From positions 105,092 through 169,091 of the forward strand of contig UQBG01000002.1 of the NCBI GenBank assembly GCA_900539185.1: a stretch of 64,000 nucleotides of DNA, written 5' to 3'. Shown here piece after piece: positions 26,977 through 35,590 of the stretch. The notes below the pieces were generated by a model. It was given only the letters and a program-made list of their open reading frames with translations. It searched no databases and was not told the DNA's origin. The stretch is from an uncultured Clostridium sp. Lineage in GTDB: Bacteria > Bacillota > Clostridia > Lachnospirales > Lachnospiraceae. How positions within the stretch are numbered: position 1 is the stretch's first letter; each line of letters starts with the position of its first letter. The translations under genes were made by a program, and so were the position numbers.

Positions 26977-27723
26977 TTAAGCCTCCTCCACTGTTTCTTC
27001 CTGCAGTTCTCCGTTGATCTGCAAAAAGATCTGTTCTAATGTCATATCCGGGTACTCTGTCCGCAGTTCATCCAGCGTTCCGGTAAACACCAAGCTTCCG
27101 TGCCGGATAATGATAATCCGATCGCACAGCTGTTCTGCCACCTCCAGAACATGGGTTGAGAAGAATACACAGTTTCCCTCTTTTGCATGTTCCCGCATCA
27201 TATTTTTCAGTTCATAGGCAGCCTTCGGATCCAGACCGGTCATCGGCTCATCAAGGATCCAGACCGGTGGATTATGAATCAGTGCTGCACATATCATCAT
27301 TTTCTGCCGCATACCGTGTGAATAATCATTCATCGGCTGATTTAACATATCTGTGATTTCAAAGCGTTCTGCCATCTTCCGGATCCGTTCTTCCCGTACC
27401 TCTGCCGGAACCTGATAGATATCTGCCATCAAATGAATAAACTCCAGGCCCGTCAGACGCAAAAACATATCCGGATTATCTGCCACATAAGCAATCGCCT
27501 GCTTTGCCTGTAAGGCTTCCTTTTGGATATCATGTCCGTGAATCTGTATCGTTCCGCTGGTAGGTTTCAATACACTGGTCAGCATCTTTATGGTTGTCGT
27601 CTTTCCGGCACCATTTTGTCCAACAAAGCCTACGATTTCGCCCGGTTCGATTGAAAAGCTGATGTCATCTACGGCCTTGAATTCTTTTCCGTATTGTTTT
27701 GTTATGTGTTCTACCTGTATCAT
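26977..27723 (-). CDS. ABC transporter ATP-binding protein
   Basis: A 248-residue ABC ATPase of the drug/lantibiotic export type. Walker A is GQNGAGKTT near residue 35, the signature is YSHGMRQKM near 135, Walker B is VWILDEPMTGLDP near 155, and the switch His is in FFSTHVLE. It pairs with the permease directly downstream (4-bp gap). A good promoter lies 45 bp upstream. Confidence 0.95.
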   Translation of the reverse strand: MIQVEHITKQYGKEFKAVDDISFSIEPGEIVGFVGQNGAGKTTTIKMLTSVLKPTSGTIQIHGHDIQKEALQAKQAIAYVADNPDMFLRLTGLEFIHLMADIYQVPAEVREERIRKMAERFEITDMLNQPMNDYSHGMRQKMMICAALIHNPPVWILDEPMTGLDPKAAYELKNMMREHAKEGNCVFFSTHVLEVAEQLCDRIIIIRHGSLVFTGTLDELRTEYPDMTLEQIFLQINGELQEETVEEA

Positions 27724-27765
27724 TACTCTTTACCTTTCGTTCTTTTATTTTACCTTATTGCATTT

Positions 27766-27795
27766 ATTATACCATGTTCTTTACGCTGTTTGTAA
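27766..27795 (-). promoter_or_regulatory. Promoter for the ABC exporter operon
   Basis: On the minus strand TTACAA (27795-27790), an 18-nt spacer, then TATAAT (27771-27766) with the extended -10 TGG just before it. The start codon is 43 bp downstream. Confidence 0.7.
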
Positions 27796-27825
27796 TTCTT
27801 TTCATAAGATATATAATCTCATACA

Positions 27826-28008
27826 GCAGCAAAGCATACAGTTCGCAGGACACGCTGCGTTTTCTTCTCCTCACACGCACTTATTCGCTCCAGCTTCTGC
27901 GCAAACTCGCCTCTGCGAGGCTCAAACATGCGCCCGCTGTCGCTGTTAGCGTGTTCGTCGCTACGAAATCCTCGCTACCATCTCTGCGAATCTGTATGCC
28001 CTGCCTGC
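27826..28008. repeat. About 183-bp element with inverted terminal repeats, G+C-richer than its surroundings
   Basis: The ends mirror each other: GCATACAGTTCGCAG at 27834-27848 against CTGCGAATCTGTATGC at 27984-27999 (15 of 16 positions when one is inverted, with one insertion); a looser GCAGC/CTGCC match extends outwards. Inside is another hairpin, GCCTC-TGC-GAGGC at about 27909-27921, flanked by GCGCA and TGCGC. The segment is clearly richer in G+C than the AT-rich sequence either side. No gene-like frame fits. It looks like a dispersed palindromic element or MITE; I recall very similar sequences between genes in Lachnospiraceae, but only one copy is in this window. Confidence 0.7.
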
Positions 28009-28174
28009 TTTATATTTGTTTAAATATAACACATAATAAATCCATATCAATATATTGTTACTGATACATATTTAAGAGGCAGTGTCTATTCTCTGCTTAA
28101 TTTGGAAAGTGAAGAAATCAATTGTCTAATGGCTTTTTTTACCGGTTTCAGATAAAATTTCACAATAAAGAAAG
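28009..28174. other. AT-rich intergenic stretch, no gene seen
   Basis: Between the inverted-repeat element and the tpiA terminator. I see no supported gene, tRNA or riboswitch. A 26-codon minus-strand frame at about 28083-28163 has no ribosome site and is not called. Confidence 0.6.
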
Positions 28175-28241
28175 AACAAACGCCACAAATACATTCTACG
28201 ATCATTATATCTAACAATCGAATGTATTGTGACGTTTGTTT
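28175..28241 (-). terminator. Long stem-loop terminator after tpiA
   Basis: Two 21-22 nt arms (28175-28196 and 28220-28241, core CAAACG and ACATTC) pair with only two irregularities around a 23-nt loop. On the minus strand the stem is followed by CTTTCTTT. It lies 38 bp after the tpiA stop. Confidence 0.75.
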
Positions 28242-28278
28242 CGTATGATACTAACTATAGGATTCTGTTATCACTATC

Positions 28279-29025
28279 TTATGCATTTACTACCTTACCA
28301 AAATCAGCCTTCAGAGAAGCACCACCGATCAGACCACCATCGATGTCCGGCTTTGCTAACAGCTCTGCTGCATTTCCGGCATTCATAGAACCGCCGTACT
28401 GGATACGAACAGATTCTGCTGTTGGTGCATCATAAATCTCTGCGATCAGATCACGGATACCCTTACATACTTCCTGTGCCTGGTCAGAGGTAGCAGTCTT
28501 ACCGGTACCGATTGCCCAGATTGGCTCATATGCGATAACCATGCTCTTAACCTGATCAGCTGTAATACCGGCCAGATCAGACTTGATCTGAAGACGAATC
28601 CAATCCATCGTTACACCCAGTTCCCTCTGCTCTAATGACTCACCACAGCAAAGGATCGGAGTAATACCGGCTTCAAATGCCTTCTTTACCTTCTTGTTTA
28701 ATAATACATCATCTTCCTTGAAGTAATCACGGCGCTCGGAATGTCCGATAATAACATACTTTACACCTGCATCTACCAGCATAGCTGCTGAGATCTCACC
28801 GGTGTATGCACCGCTCTCTTCAAAGTACATGTTCTCAGCACCTACAGCTACGTTTGTACCCTTGGTTGCTTCTACTACAGGAACGATATCGATCGCCGGT
28901 ACACAGTATACAACATCTACATCATCGTTCTTTACTAAGTCCTTTAACTCGTTAACCAGAGCAACAGCCTCACTCGGAGTCTTGTTCATCTTCCAGTTAC
29001 CTGCTATAATCTTCTTTCTTGCCAT
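28279..29025 (-). CDS. tpiA: Triosephosphate isomerase
   Basis: A 248-residue TIM-barrel enzyme interconverting dihydroxyacetone phosphate and glyceraldehyde 3-phosphate. It shows IAGNWKMNKT at residues 7-16 (Asn and catalytic Lys), IIGHSERRDYF with the catalytic His, YEPIWAIGTGKTA with the catalytic Glu, and QYGGSMN with INGGLIGGASL-type phosphate loop (DGGLIGGASLK). Third glycolytic gene of the gap-pgk-tpiA run, separated from pgk by a small membrane protein gene. Confidence 0.98.
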   Translation of the reverse strand: MARKKIIAGNWKMNKTPSEAVALVNELKDLVKNDDVDVVYCVPAIDIVPVVEATKGTNVAVGAENMYFEESGAYTGEISAAMLVDAGVKYVIIGHSERRDYFKEDDVLLNKKVKKAFEAGITPILCCGESLEQRELGVTMDWIRLQIKSDLAGITADQVKSMVIAYEPIWAIGTGKTATSDQAQEVCKGIRDLIAEIYDAPTAESVRIQYGGSMNAGNAAELLAKPDIDGGLIGGASLKADFGKVVNA

Positions 29026-29071
29026 TTTCTTATCTCCTTATCTGCCTGCATTTTGCGGCAAACTACTATCG

Positions 29072-29551
29072 TCACACAGATGGGGTATGGGACTTTTTCG
29101 AGCTTCGGATCAAAAGGATTCCGCCGACTAAACCGGCGATTCCCAGCACACCGAACACGATTGTCAGGCCTATTCCGATTCCTCCAAAGATATTTCCCAA
29201 TTGGTTATACGTTCCCTGTACCAGTTCCGGCACACTGCACGCAGCCGGATCGGTTTCATTATAGTATACGGTAACCTTTGTGCCATCCGAAAATGCACTG
29301 TTTTTTACAGATACATGATACTCATATAAAGCTCCATCGACTTCATATGAAATCGTTGTTCCATCTCCCGTATCCGTGATCTCTCCAACACAGCTAACCG
29401 TTGTCGTTTCCTGAAGAAATTCATCATCAGAACCGGCAGCCACCTTCATTCCGGCCCCGATCAAGCCAAACACCAACAGATAGATCAGAGCCATCAATGT
29501 TAACATACCGCCAATGATTGTCAATATGATTCCGGCTATTTTCTTTCCCAT
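29072..29551 (-). CDS. DUF3592-like two-helix membrane protein
   Basis: A 159-residue protein with an N-terminal membrane helix (GIILTIIGGMLTLMALIYLL), an extracytoplasmic beta-rich domain (SYEVDGALYEYHVSVKN and GTKVTVYYNETDPAAC) and a C-terminal helix (GIGIGLTIVFGVLGIAGLVGG). The YYNETDP pattern is typical of DUF3592 proteins; their role is unknown. Start 29551 has GGGAG 5 nt upstream. It sits between pgk and tpiA in the same direction with gaps of 33 and 46 bp, an unusual place for it. Confidence 0.75.
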   Translation of the reverse strand: MGKKIAGIILTIIGGMLTLMALIYLLVFGLIGAGMKVAAGSDDEFLQETTTVSCVGEITDTGDGTTISYEVDGALYEYHVSVKNSAFSDGTKVTVYYNETDPAACSVPELVQGTYNQLGNIFGGIGIGLTIVFGVLGIAGLVGGILLIRSSKKSHTPSV

Positions 29552-29584
29552 AGCGTCTCCCATCCGTTATTGATTCAACTATTC

Positions 29585-30793
29585 CTACTTGTCATTTGCT
29601 GCTGCTACACCAGGAAGCTCCTTACCCTCTAAGAACTCAAGGGAAGCACCGCCACCAGTAGAAATATGGCTCATCTTGTCACCATAACCTAACTGATTTA
29701 CTGCTGCTGCAGAGTCACCACCACCGATAATGGTTGTAGCATCTGTCTCAGCCAATGCTGCTGCTACTGCCTTTGTACCTGCAGCCAATGTTGGGTTCTC
29801 GAATACACCCATAGGTCCGTTCCAAACAACGGTCTTTGCTGTCTTAACAGCCTCTGAATACAGTTCAATGGTCTTAGGTCCGATATCACAGCCTTCCTTA
29901 GATGCATCCATCTTATCTGCATCACAGATGGTTGTCTCTACAGGAGCATCAATTGGGTTCGGGAAGTCCGTGATCATAACAGAATCTACAGGAAGTAATA
30001 ACTTCTTACCAAGCTTGTCTGCCTTCTCCATCATTTCCTTACAGTAGTCGATCTTTGTATCATCTACTAAAGACTTACCGATCTCATATCCCTTTGCCTT
30101 TAAGAAGGTATATGCCATACCACCACCGATGATCAGAGTATCACACTTCTCTAACAGGTTTGAGATAACGTTTAACTTATCTGCTACCTTTGCACCACCC
30201 AGAATTGCAACGAATGGGCGAACCGGATTCTCTACTGCATTTCCAAGGAAGTCAATCTCCTTCTGCATTAAGTAGCCAACAACTGCTGTGTCTACCAGAG
30301 CTGCCACACCTACATTTGAACAATGTGCTCTATGAGCAGTACCGAATGCATCATTTACAAATACATCACAGATGCTTGCCAAATCCTTGCTGAATGCTTC
30401 GCCATTCTTTGTCTCTTCCGGTCTGAAACGAGTATTCTCTAACAGGATAATCTCGCCATCCTTCATAGCTTCTACGGCTGCTCTTGCATTTGGTCCAACA
30501 ACCTCAGGATCTGCTACGAACTTCACTTCCTGACCTAACAGTTCTGTCAAACGCTTTGCAACCGGTGCCAATGTCTTTGTCTTCTTGTCTTCTTCTGTCT
30601 TAACCTTACCCAGATGCGAACACAGAATAATCTTTCCTCCGTCTGCAACCAGCTTTTTAATAGTAGGAAGTGCTGCTACCAGACGGTTCTCGTCTGTGAT
30701 CTGTCCATCCTTTAACGGAACGTTAAAGTCACAACGAACCAGGACTCTTTTTCCCTTTACATTGATATCATCTACGGATTTCTTATTCAGCAT
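29585..30793 (-). CDS. pgk: Phosphoglycerate kinase
   Basis: A 402-residue monomeric kinase making ATP and 3-phosphoglycerate from 1,3-bisphosphoglycerate. Motifs: KRVLVRCDFNVPL near residue 14, SHLGKVK, ENTRFRPEETKN, GGAKVADKL, the hinge NGPMGVFENP, and GGGDSAAAVN near the C-terminus. Start 30793 has AAAGGAGCATAAG upstream; a longer frame to 30862 crosses the hairpin between gap and pgk and is rejected. Confidence 0.98.
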   Translation of the reverse strand: MLNKKSVDDINVKGKRVLVRCDFNVPLKDGQITDENRLVAALPTIKKLVADGGKIILCSHLGKVKTEEDKKTKTLAPVAKRLTELLGQEVKFVADPEVVGPNARAAVEAMKDGEIILLENTRFRPEETKNGEAFSKDLASICDVFVNDAFGTAHRAHCSNVGVAALVDTAVVGYLMQKEIDFLGNAVENPVRPFVAILGGAKVADKLNVISNLLEKCDTLIIGGGMAYTFLKAKGYEIGKSLVDDTKIDYCKEMMEKADKLGKKLLLPVDSVMITDFPNPIDAPVETTICDADKMDASKEGCDIGPKTIELYSEAVKTAKTVVWNGPMGVFENPTLAAGTKAVAAALAETDATTIIGGGDSAAAVNQLGYGDKMSHISTGGGASLEFLEGKELPGVAAANDK

Positions 30794-30824
30794 GCTTATG
30801 CTCCTTTCAACTTTTACAATATAA

Positions 30825-30854
30825 AAGGGTCCGGTCCATGAAGACCGGACCCTT
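30825..30854 (-). terminator. Hairpin between gap and pgk (terminator or attenuator)
   Basis: A perfect 12-bp stem (AAGGGTCCGGTC at 30825-30836 with GACCGGACCCTT at 30843-30854) and a 6-nt loop. On the minus strand it is followed by TTATATT, only a short T run, so it may be a partial terminator that sets the gap:pgk ratio, or an RNA stabiliser at the gap 3' end. Confidence 0.75.
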
Positions 30855-30879
30855 AAGGTCAATTAATATTCAACCAGGA

Positions 30880-31917
30880 TTAAGCTAATTCAGCGAAGTA
30901 CTTAATTGTACGAACCATCTGGCTGGTGTATGAGTTCTCGTTATCATACCAAGAAACAACCTGAACCTCATATAAGTCATCAGCGATCTTAGATACCATA
31001 GTCTGAGTAGCATCGAATAATGAGCCATATCTCATACCGATAACATCTGAAGATACGATAGGATCTGTGTTGTAACCGAATGACTCAGAAGCAGAAGCCT
31101 TCATAGCAGCGTTGATTCCGTCAACTGTTACATCAGTGCCCTTAACAACTGCTGTTAAGATAGTAGTAGAACCTGTTGGAACAGGAACTCTCTGTGCAGA
31201 TCCGATTAACTTACCATTTAACTCTGGGATAACTAAGCCGATTGCCTTAGCAGCACCTGTTGAGTTAGGAACGATATTAGCAGCACCTGCTCTTGCTCTT
31301 CTTAAATCGCCCTTTCTGTGTGGTCCATCAAGGATCATCTGATCGCCAGTGTAAGCATGAATAGTAGACATGATACCTGACTGGATTGGAGCGTAATCAT
31401 TTAATGCCTTAGCCATAGGTGCAAGACAGTTTGTAGTACAAGATGCTGCAGAGATGATCTGATCATCTGCTGTTAAAGTATCCTGGTTAACTGAGAATAC
31501 GATAGTCTTCAGATCGTTTCCTGCCGGAGCTGAGATAACAACCTTCTTAGCACCTGCATTGATATGAGCCATAGACTTCTCCTTTGAGCAGTAGAAACCA
31601 GTACACTCAAGAACTACGTCTACACCGATCTTACCCCAAGGAAGATTGTTTGCATCTGCTTCCTTGTAGATTGTAAGAGTCTTACCATCAACTGTGATTG
31701 TGTTAGCCTCATCATCAGCTGAAACAGTGTGAAGATTCTCACCAATCTTACCACAGTATCCACCCTGTGCTGTATCATACTTCAGAAGATCTGCAAGCAT
31801 GGAAGGCTTTGTTAAATCGTTGATTGCAACAACTTCATATCCTTCTGCACCGAACATCTGTCTGAATGCAAGACGGCCAATACGTCCAAAACCATTAATT
31901 GCTACTTTTACTGCCAT
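30880..31917 (-). CDS. gap: Glyceraldehyde-3-phosphate dehydrogenase, type I
   Basis: A 345-residue NAD-dependent glycolytic dehydrogenase. It shows INGFGRIGRLAFRQ at residues 7-20, the catalytic site SAASCTTNCLAP, and SWYDNENSYTSQMVR at the C-terminus. Start 31917 follows TAGGAGGAATTTTCAA. First gene of gap-pgk-(DUF3592)-tpiA; eno and gpm are not in the window. Codon use is strongly biased, as expected of an abundant protein (I judge this by eye). Confidence 0.98.
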   Translation of the reverse strand: MAVKVAINGFGRIGRLAFRQMFGAEGYEVVAINDLTKPSMLADLLKYDTAQGGYCGKIGENLHTVSADDEANTITVDGKTLTIYKEADANNLPWGKIGVDVVLECTGFYCSKEKSMAHINAGAKKVVISAPAGNDLKTIVFSVNQDTLTADDQIISAASCTTNCLAPMAKALNDYAPIQSGIMSTIHAYTGDQMILDGPHRKGDLRRARAGAANIVPNSTGAAKAIGLVIPELNGKLIGSAQRVPVPTGSTTILTAVVKGTDVTVDGINAAMKASASESFGYNTDPIVSSDVIGMRYGSLFDATQTMVSKIADDLYEVQVVSWYDNENSYTSQMVRTIKYFAELA

Positions 31918-32000
31918 TTGAAAATTCCTCCTATAAAGTGAATATTAATTTATAATACACCGTCTTACGACGGCTATTAAACATGGTTTATCACATAAAT

Positions 32001-32029
32001 ATAATACCGTCTTTACTATAAAATTTCAA
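32001..32029 (-). promoter_or_regulatory. Sigma-A promoter for gap
   Basis: On the minus strand TTGAAA (32029-32024), a 17-nt spacer, TATTAT (32006-32001). The leader is about 80 nt and includes a small stem (CCGTC-TTA-CGACGG region, about 31959-31973). Confidence 0.7.
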
Positions 32030-32051
32030 GTCTATTTAAAAAAAAGTTCTG

Positions 32052-32060
32052 TGCTATAAT
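32052..32060 (+). promoter_or_regulatory. Extended -10 promoter for hisJ
   Basis: TGCTATAAT at 32052-32060 is an ideal extended -10. The -35 region (CTATTT) is weak. Start codon 37 bp downstream. It is back to back with the gap promoter. Confidence 0.65.
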
Positions 32061-32096
32061 AAACAGGAAATGATTCTATTCGCAAGGAGGCATATT

Positions 32097-32915
32097 ATGA
32101 TACAAGCAGACTGTCATGTTCATTCTGAGTTTTCCAGTGATTCCCAGGCACCCGTTACCGATGTTATAGAGTGTGCTATCAAAAAAGGGATGCATTACTT
32201 CTATCTGACCGATCATCATGATATTGATTTTCCGATCAATGCTGCCGAAGGTCTGGACTTCCAGCTGGATACTCCTGCCTACCTGCAGCGACTTGCCAAG
32301 TTAAAGCTTCAGTACCGGGATCAAATAACCGTTCGAACCGGTGTGGAGCTGGGTCTGATGAATACGATTACGGATAAACTAAATGCGTATACCGAGGCAT
32401 ATCCATTTGACTTTATCATCGGCTCCTCCCATCTGGTCCGAGGGATAGATCCTTATTATCCTTCTTATTATGAAGGACGCACCCAGACGGAAGCCTATCG
32501 GGAGTACTTTGAATCGATCTATGAGAATGTACAGGTCTTTCAAAACTATGATGTCTATGGTCATCTGGATTATGTTGTACGATATGGTCCTACAAAGAAT
32601 CAGGGCTGGAACTTTCAGGACTATGCGGACGTCTTTGAAGCCATCCTTCGGACACTGATCGAGCAGGGAAAGGGCATTGAGATCAATACCGCAGGTCTGT
32701 ATAAGGGACTCGGCTATCCACACCCACATCGTGACATCCTGAACATGTACCACGATTTAGGCGGTGAGATCATCACTGTCGGAAGTGACGCTCATAAACC
32801 GGAATACCTGGGCTATGGCTTTGACATTGCCCGCGATCTACTTGAGTCATGTGGTTTTCGTTATTATACACTCTTCCACAACCGGACACCTGAGTTTCTC
32901 CCGATCAACCGATAG
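32097..32915 (+). CDS. hisJ: Histidinol-phosphatase, PHP family (HisJ-like)
   Basis: A 272-residue PHP-fold metallophosphatase expected to remove phosphate from L-histidinol phosphate. Metal-binding motifs: DCHVHSEFSSD at residues 4-14, YLTDHHD near 38, GVELGL near 79, GSSHLVRG, YGHLDYVVRYG and GSDAHKPEYLGYGF. Start 32097 has AAGGAGG 7 nt upstream. hisC lies 5 kb away, so histidine genes are scattered. The last 69 bp overlap the tail of the cysteine desulfurase gene on the other strand. Confidence 0.87.
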   Translation: MIQADCHVHSEFSSDSQAPVTDVIECAIKKGMHYFYLTDHHDIDFPINAAEGLDFQLDTPAYLQRLAKLKLQYRDQITVRTGVELGLMNTITDKLNAYTEAYPFDFIIGSSHLVRGIDPYYPSYYEGRTQTEAYREYFESIYENVQVFQNYDVYGHLDYVVRYGPTKNQGWNFQDYADVFEAILRTLIEQGKGIEINTAGLYKGLGYPHPHRDILNMYHDLGGEIITVGSDAHKPEYLGYGFDIARDLLESCGFRYYTLFHNRTPEFLPINR

Positions 32916-34079
32916 CAGATAATCTTCATACTCCGGTGAAGTGTCCCGCATTTCATGCACCCTGCGCTTCAGCACCTCAATCACCCGGTCAATCTCTTCC
33001 ATGGTGTTTTCCTCTCCCAATGTAAACCGCAGCACACCATTTCTGTAAGCCTCCGGCAGCTGAAGTGCCTGTATGACATGCGACTGCCCCTTTGCTTTTG
33101 AGTTGCACGCAGATCCTCCGGACGCCTGAATCCCTTCCATATCCAAAAGTTCTAAGAGTGCACTTGCATTTACAAATCGGAACGCAACATTTACATTATT
33201 GGGCAATCGATACCACAGGTGCCCGTTCACGATTGTATACGGAATCTCCGTCAACAGCCGTCGCAGCATATAGTCTCGCAGCACGGTTTCTTTTTTTGCC
33301 CGTTCTTCCATCGTCTGTCCGGCCAGTTCCAATGCTTTTCCCATTCCTACGATTCCCGGAACATTCTCGGTACCCGCCCGCAGTCCACGCTCCTGTCCGC
33401 CTCCTTCTATAAAATTACGGATCGGTACTCCTTTTTTTACATATAAGAAGCCCACGCCCTTTGGTCCATGAAACTTATGAGCACTGGCACTCAGCATCGT
33501 AATTCCACTCTTATTCACATCAATCGGCAGTTGTCCACAGGCCTGCACAGCATCTGTATGAAAGAGGATTCCATGCTTTTCCGCCACAGCTCCGATCGCA
33601 TCGATCGGTTGTATGGTCCCGATCTCGTTATTGGCATACATGACTGATATAACCGTCGTATTATCCTGAATACAATCTTCTATATCCTGAACACGAATCC
33701 GCCCTCTCCGGTCAACCGGAAGCACCGTTATCCGGCACCCCTCTGCCTTTAAATGTTCACAGGTATGTCCGATAGCATGATGTTCGATGGCAGACGTAAT
33801 TATATGTCCGGGGGTTCCCTCTGTCGTCTTCGCCATTATATTCAATACCCAGTTGTCTGCCTCTGTTCCTCCGGAAGTGAAATAAATCTCCTCTGCTTCC
33901 GCATGAATCTGTTTCGCGATGGTTTCCCGTACCCTCTGAAGCGTTTCTCTCACTCGACGACCGGGCTGATAATTTCCGGACGGATTATAGAATTCCTGCG
34001 TATAATATGGTTGCATTGCTTCTGCTACCTCTGGCAAAACCGCCGTCGTAGCAGCATGGTCCAAATATATTTCCGCCAT
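32847..34079 (-). CDS. Cysteine desulfurase family protein (NifS/IscS-like)
   Basis: A 410-residue PLP-dependent enzyme moving sulfur from cysteine to acceptors for Fe-S clusters or thio-modification. It begins IYLDHAATT; the PLP Lys is Lys202 in SASAHKFHGPKG; the active Cys is Cys325 in GGSACNSKAKG. The C-terminal 22 residues, including SVDREKLRCPVVEEC, are encoded in the antisense overlap with hisJ and extend beyond the usual domain end. No iscU or mnmA neighbour is visible, so the acceptor is unknown. Start 34079 has GGGAG 9 nt upstream. Confidence 0.93.
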   Translation of the reverse strand: MAEIYLDHAATTAVLPEVAEAMQPYYTQEFYNPSGNYQPGRRVRETLQRVRETIAKQIHAEAEEIYFTSGGTEADNWVLNIMAKTTEGTPGHIITSAIEHHAIGHTCEHLKAEGCRITVLPVDRRGRIRVQDIEDCIQDNTTVISVMYANNEIGTIQPIDAIGAVAEKHGILFHTDAVQACGQLPIDVNKSGITMLSASAHKFHGPKGVGFLYVKKGVPIRNFIEGGGQERGLRAGTENVPGIVGMGKALELAGQTMEERAKKETVLRDYMLRRLLTEIPYTIVNGHLWYRLPNNVNVAFRFVNASALLELLDMEGIQASGGSACNSKAKGQSHVIQALQLPEAYRNGVLRFTLGEENTMEEIDRVIEVLKRRVHEMRDTSPEYEDYLLSVDREKLRCPVVEECIITKTT

Positions 34080-34128
34080 TTTTTCTAACTCCCATTGTTT
34101 TGCTCAGTTATTATTTTCTATTCTGCCC

Positions 34129-34136
34129 CATATACT
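34129..34136 (+). promoter_or_regulatory. Possible sigma-E type -10 (CATATACT) before the second SpoVB-like gene
   Basis: The octamer CATATACT differs at one position from the sigma-E -10 consensus of Bacillus (CATACAHT). It is 28 bp upstream of the start codon. The expected -35 region is only a weak match. The same octamer occurs upstream of yqfC. Confidence 0.3.
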
Positions 34137-34164
34137 GATAAATAAGAATCTATGGAGGTCGCCT

Positions 34165-35481
34165 ATGACATCCTCCACTAAGCACTCCATTATCAAAGGA
34201 ACTTTCATTCTTACCATTGCCGGGATTGCCGCCCGCTTTCTGGGGTTTTATAATAGAATATTCTTAACAGACCTGTTCGGTGCCAGAGAACTGGGGATTT
34301 ATCAGATGATTTTCCCGGTTTATATGGTTATTTTCAGTTTTTGTTGCCAAGGCATCCAGACAGCACTTACCAGACAGGTTGCCCGCCCCGACTTTGATTC
34401 TGGGCAATCAAAGGTCTGTCTCCTGAGGAGTGCTCTGTCAATCTCCGTTTTTCTGTCTCTCCTATCCTGTGCCGTTATATACTGCAATGCTGAATGGATC
34501 AGCCTGCAGCTTCTACATTCCAAAGAATGTACCCACTGCCTCCGGATCCTGTGTCTCGCCTTTCCTTTTGTCTCTATTAAGGGGTGTATCACCGGCTACT
34601 ATATCGGTATCCAGAAGTCCGGTGTGACTGCCTGGGGTCAGCTCATCGAACAGATTGCTAAAATTGGCGGCGTGTATCTCCTCTCAACTCTCATTCTTAC
34701 CGCTCCTCCCCAGGCCTATTTTGCTGTATACGGGATCGTCGCCGGTGAAATTGTTTCCTGTCTTTGGGCTGTTTCCTGCTATATTCGGGATCGGCTCCGC
34801 ATGCATCTTCCCGCTGACAAATGCGCTCCTGCTATACACTATCGGCAGGAACTGCTCCGGGATGCCCTGCCATTAACCGCAAACCGCCTGTCCCTGACCG
34901 TTCTCCAGTGTCTGGAGGCTATTTTGATCCCTCATATGCTGAATCTGTACTTCTGCAATGGAGATCAGTCACTGATCCTGTATGGCACCCTTACCGGCAT
35001 GGTTCTGCCCTGTATTATGTTTCCTACAACCGTCACTTCCTCCCTCGCAACCATGCTCCTGCCTGCGATCTCCTCTGAATATCAGAAGGATCATAAAGAA
35101 TCCTTGCAGCGCCTGATTCAAAAAAGCATTCGGTTCTGCTTACTGATCGGTGCCGCCAGCACACTTTTTCTGCTGTTTCTCGGAAACCGGACCGGACAAT
35201 TTCTGTTTCAAAGCGAAACTGCCGGTACACTGTTATTTCAGTTTGCCCTGCTCTGCCCTTTTATCTATCTATCTGCCTGTTTATCCAGTATCGTAAATGG
35301 TATGGGATTCGCTGCTTTGAACCTTCTGTATTCGATACTTGGTATCGGGATCCGCATCGCATTTATTCTTACGCTCGTTCCACGCATCGGATTAACCGGA
35401 TATATGTGGGGAATGATGTTCAGTTATCTGCTGCAAACCGGGTTGCTTCTTATCAGCATACGCAAAAAGAGCCTCCCCTAA
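34165..35481 (+). CDS. SpoVB-like polysaccharide/lipid flippase, second copy
   Basis: A 438-residue MOP-superfamily membrane protein with about 12-14 helices. It opens IIKGTFILTIAGIAARFLGF and FLTDLFGARELGIYQMIFPVY, the SpoVB signature. It is shorter than the copy at 7267 (551 residues) and clearly divergent from it. Start 34165 follows TATGGAGGTCGCCT. Likely flips a lipid-linked sugar in sporulation or wall synthesis. Stands alone with its own terminator. Confidence 0.88.
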   Translation: MTSSTKHSIIKGTFILTIAGIAARFLGFYNRIFLTDLFGARELGIYQMIFPVYMVIFSFCCQGIQTALTRQVARPDFDSGQSKVCLLRSALSISVFLSLLSCAVIYCNAEWISLQLLHSKECTHCLRILCLAFPFVSIKGCITGYYIGIQKSGVTAWGQLIEQIAKIGGVYLLSTLILTAPPQAYFAVYGIVAGEIVSCLWAVSCYIRDRLRMHLPADKCAPAIHYRQELLRDALPLTANRLSLTVLQCLEAILIPHMLNLYFCNGDQSLILYGTLTGMVLPCIMFPTTVTSSLATMLLPAISSEYQKDHKESLQRLIQKSIRFCLLIGAASTLFLLFLGNRTGQFLFQSETAGTLLFQFALLCPFIYLSACLSSIVNGMGFAALNLLYSILGIGIRIAFILTLVPRIGLTGYMWGMMFSYLLQTGLLLISIRKKSLP

Positions 35482-35492
35482 GGGAAGCTCTT
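35467..35492 (+). terminator. Terminator overlapping the end of the second SpoVB-like gene
   Basis: Stem AAGAGC (35467-35472) with GCTCTT (35487-35492) and inner TCCC/GGGA, loop CTAA. The stop codon lies in the loop. The T run is short (TTCTCTC), so strength is uncertain. The next 98 bp to the csp gene hold nothing I recognise. Confidence 0.55.
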
Positions 35493-35590
35493 CTCTCAAT
35501 TGCGATTCTGCAAGATACGCCGATCTAAATACTAATAAATACTGCTATATATTATATCCAAACAGGTACTCGTTGCGCATTTCGTATTGA

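Noticed and set aside
28083..28163. 26-codon minus-strand frame (GTG start) reading KFYLKPVKKAIRQL
   Set aside because: It has no ribosome site and no neighbour in frame; it may be a gene remnant or chance, not enough to call.
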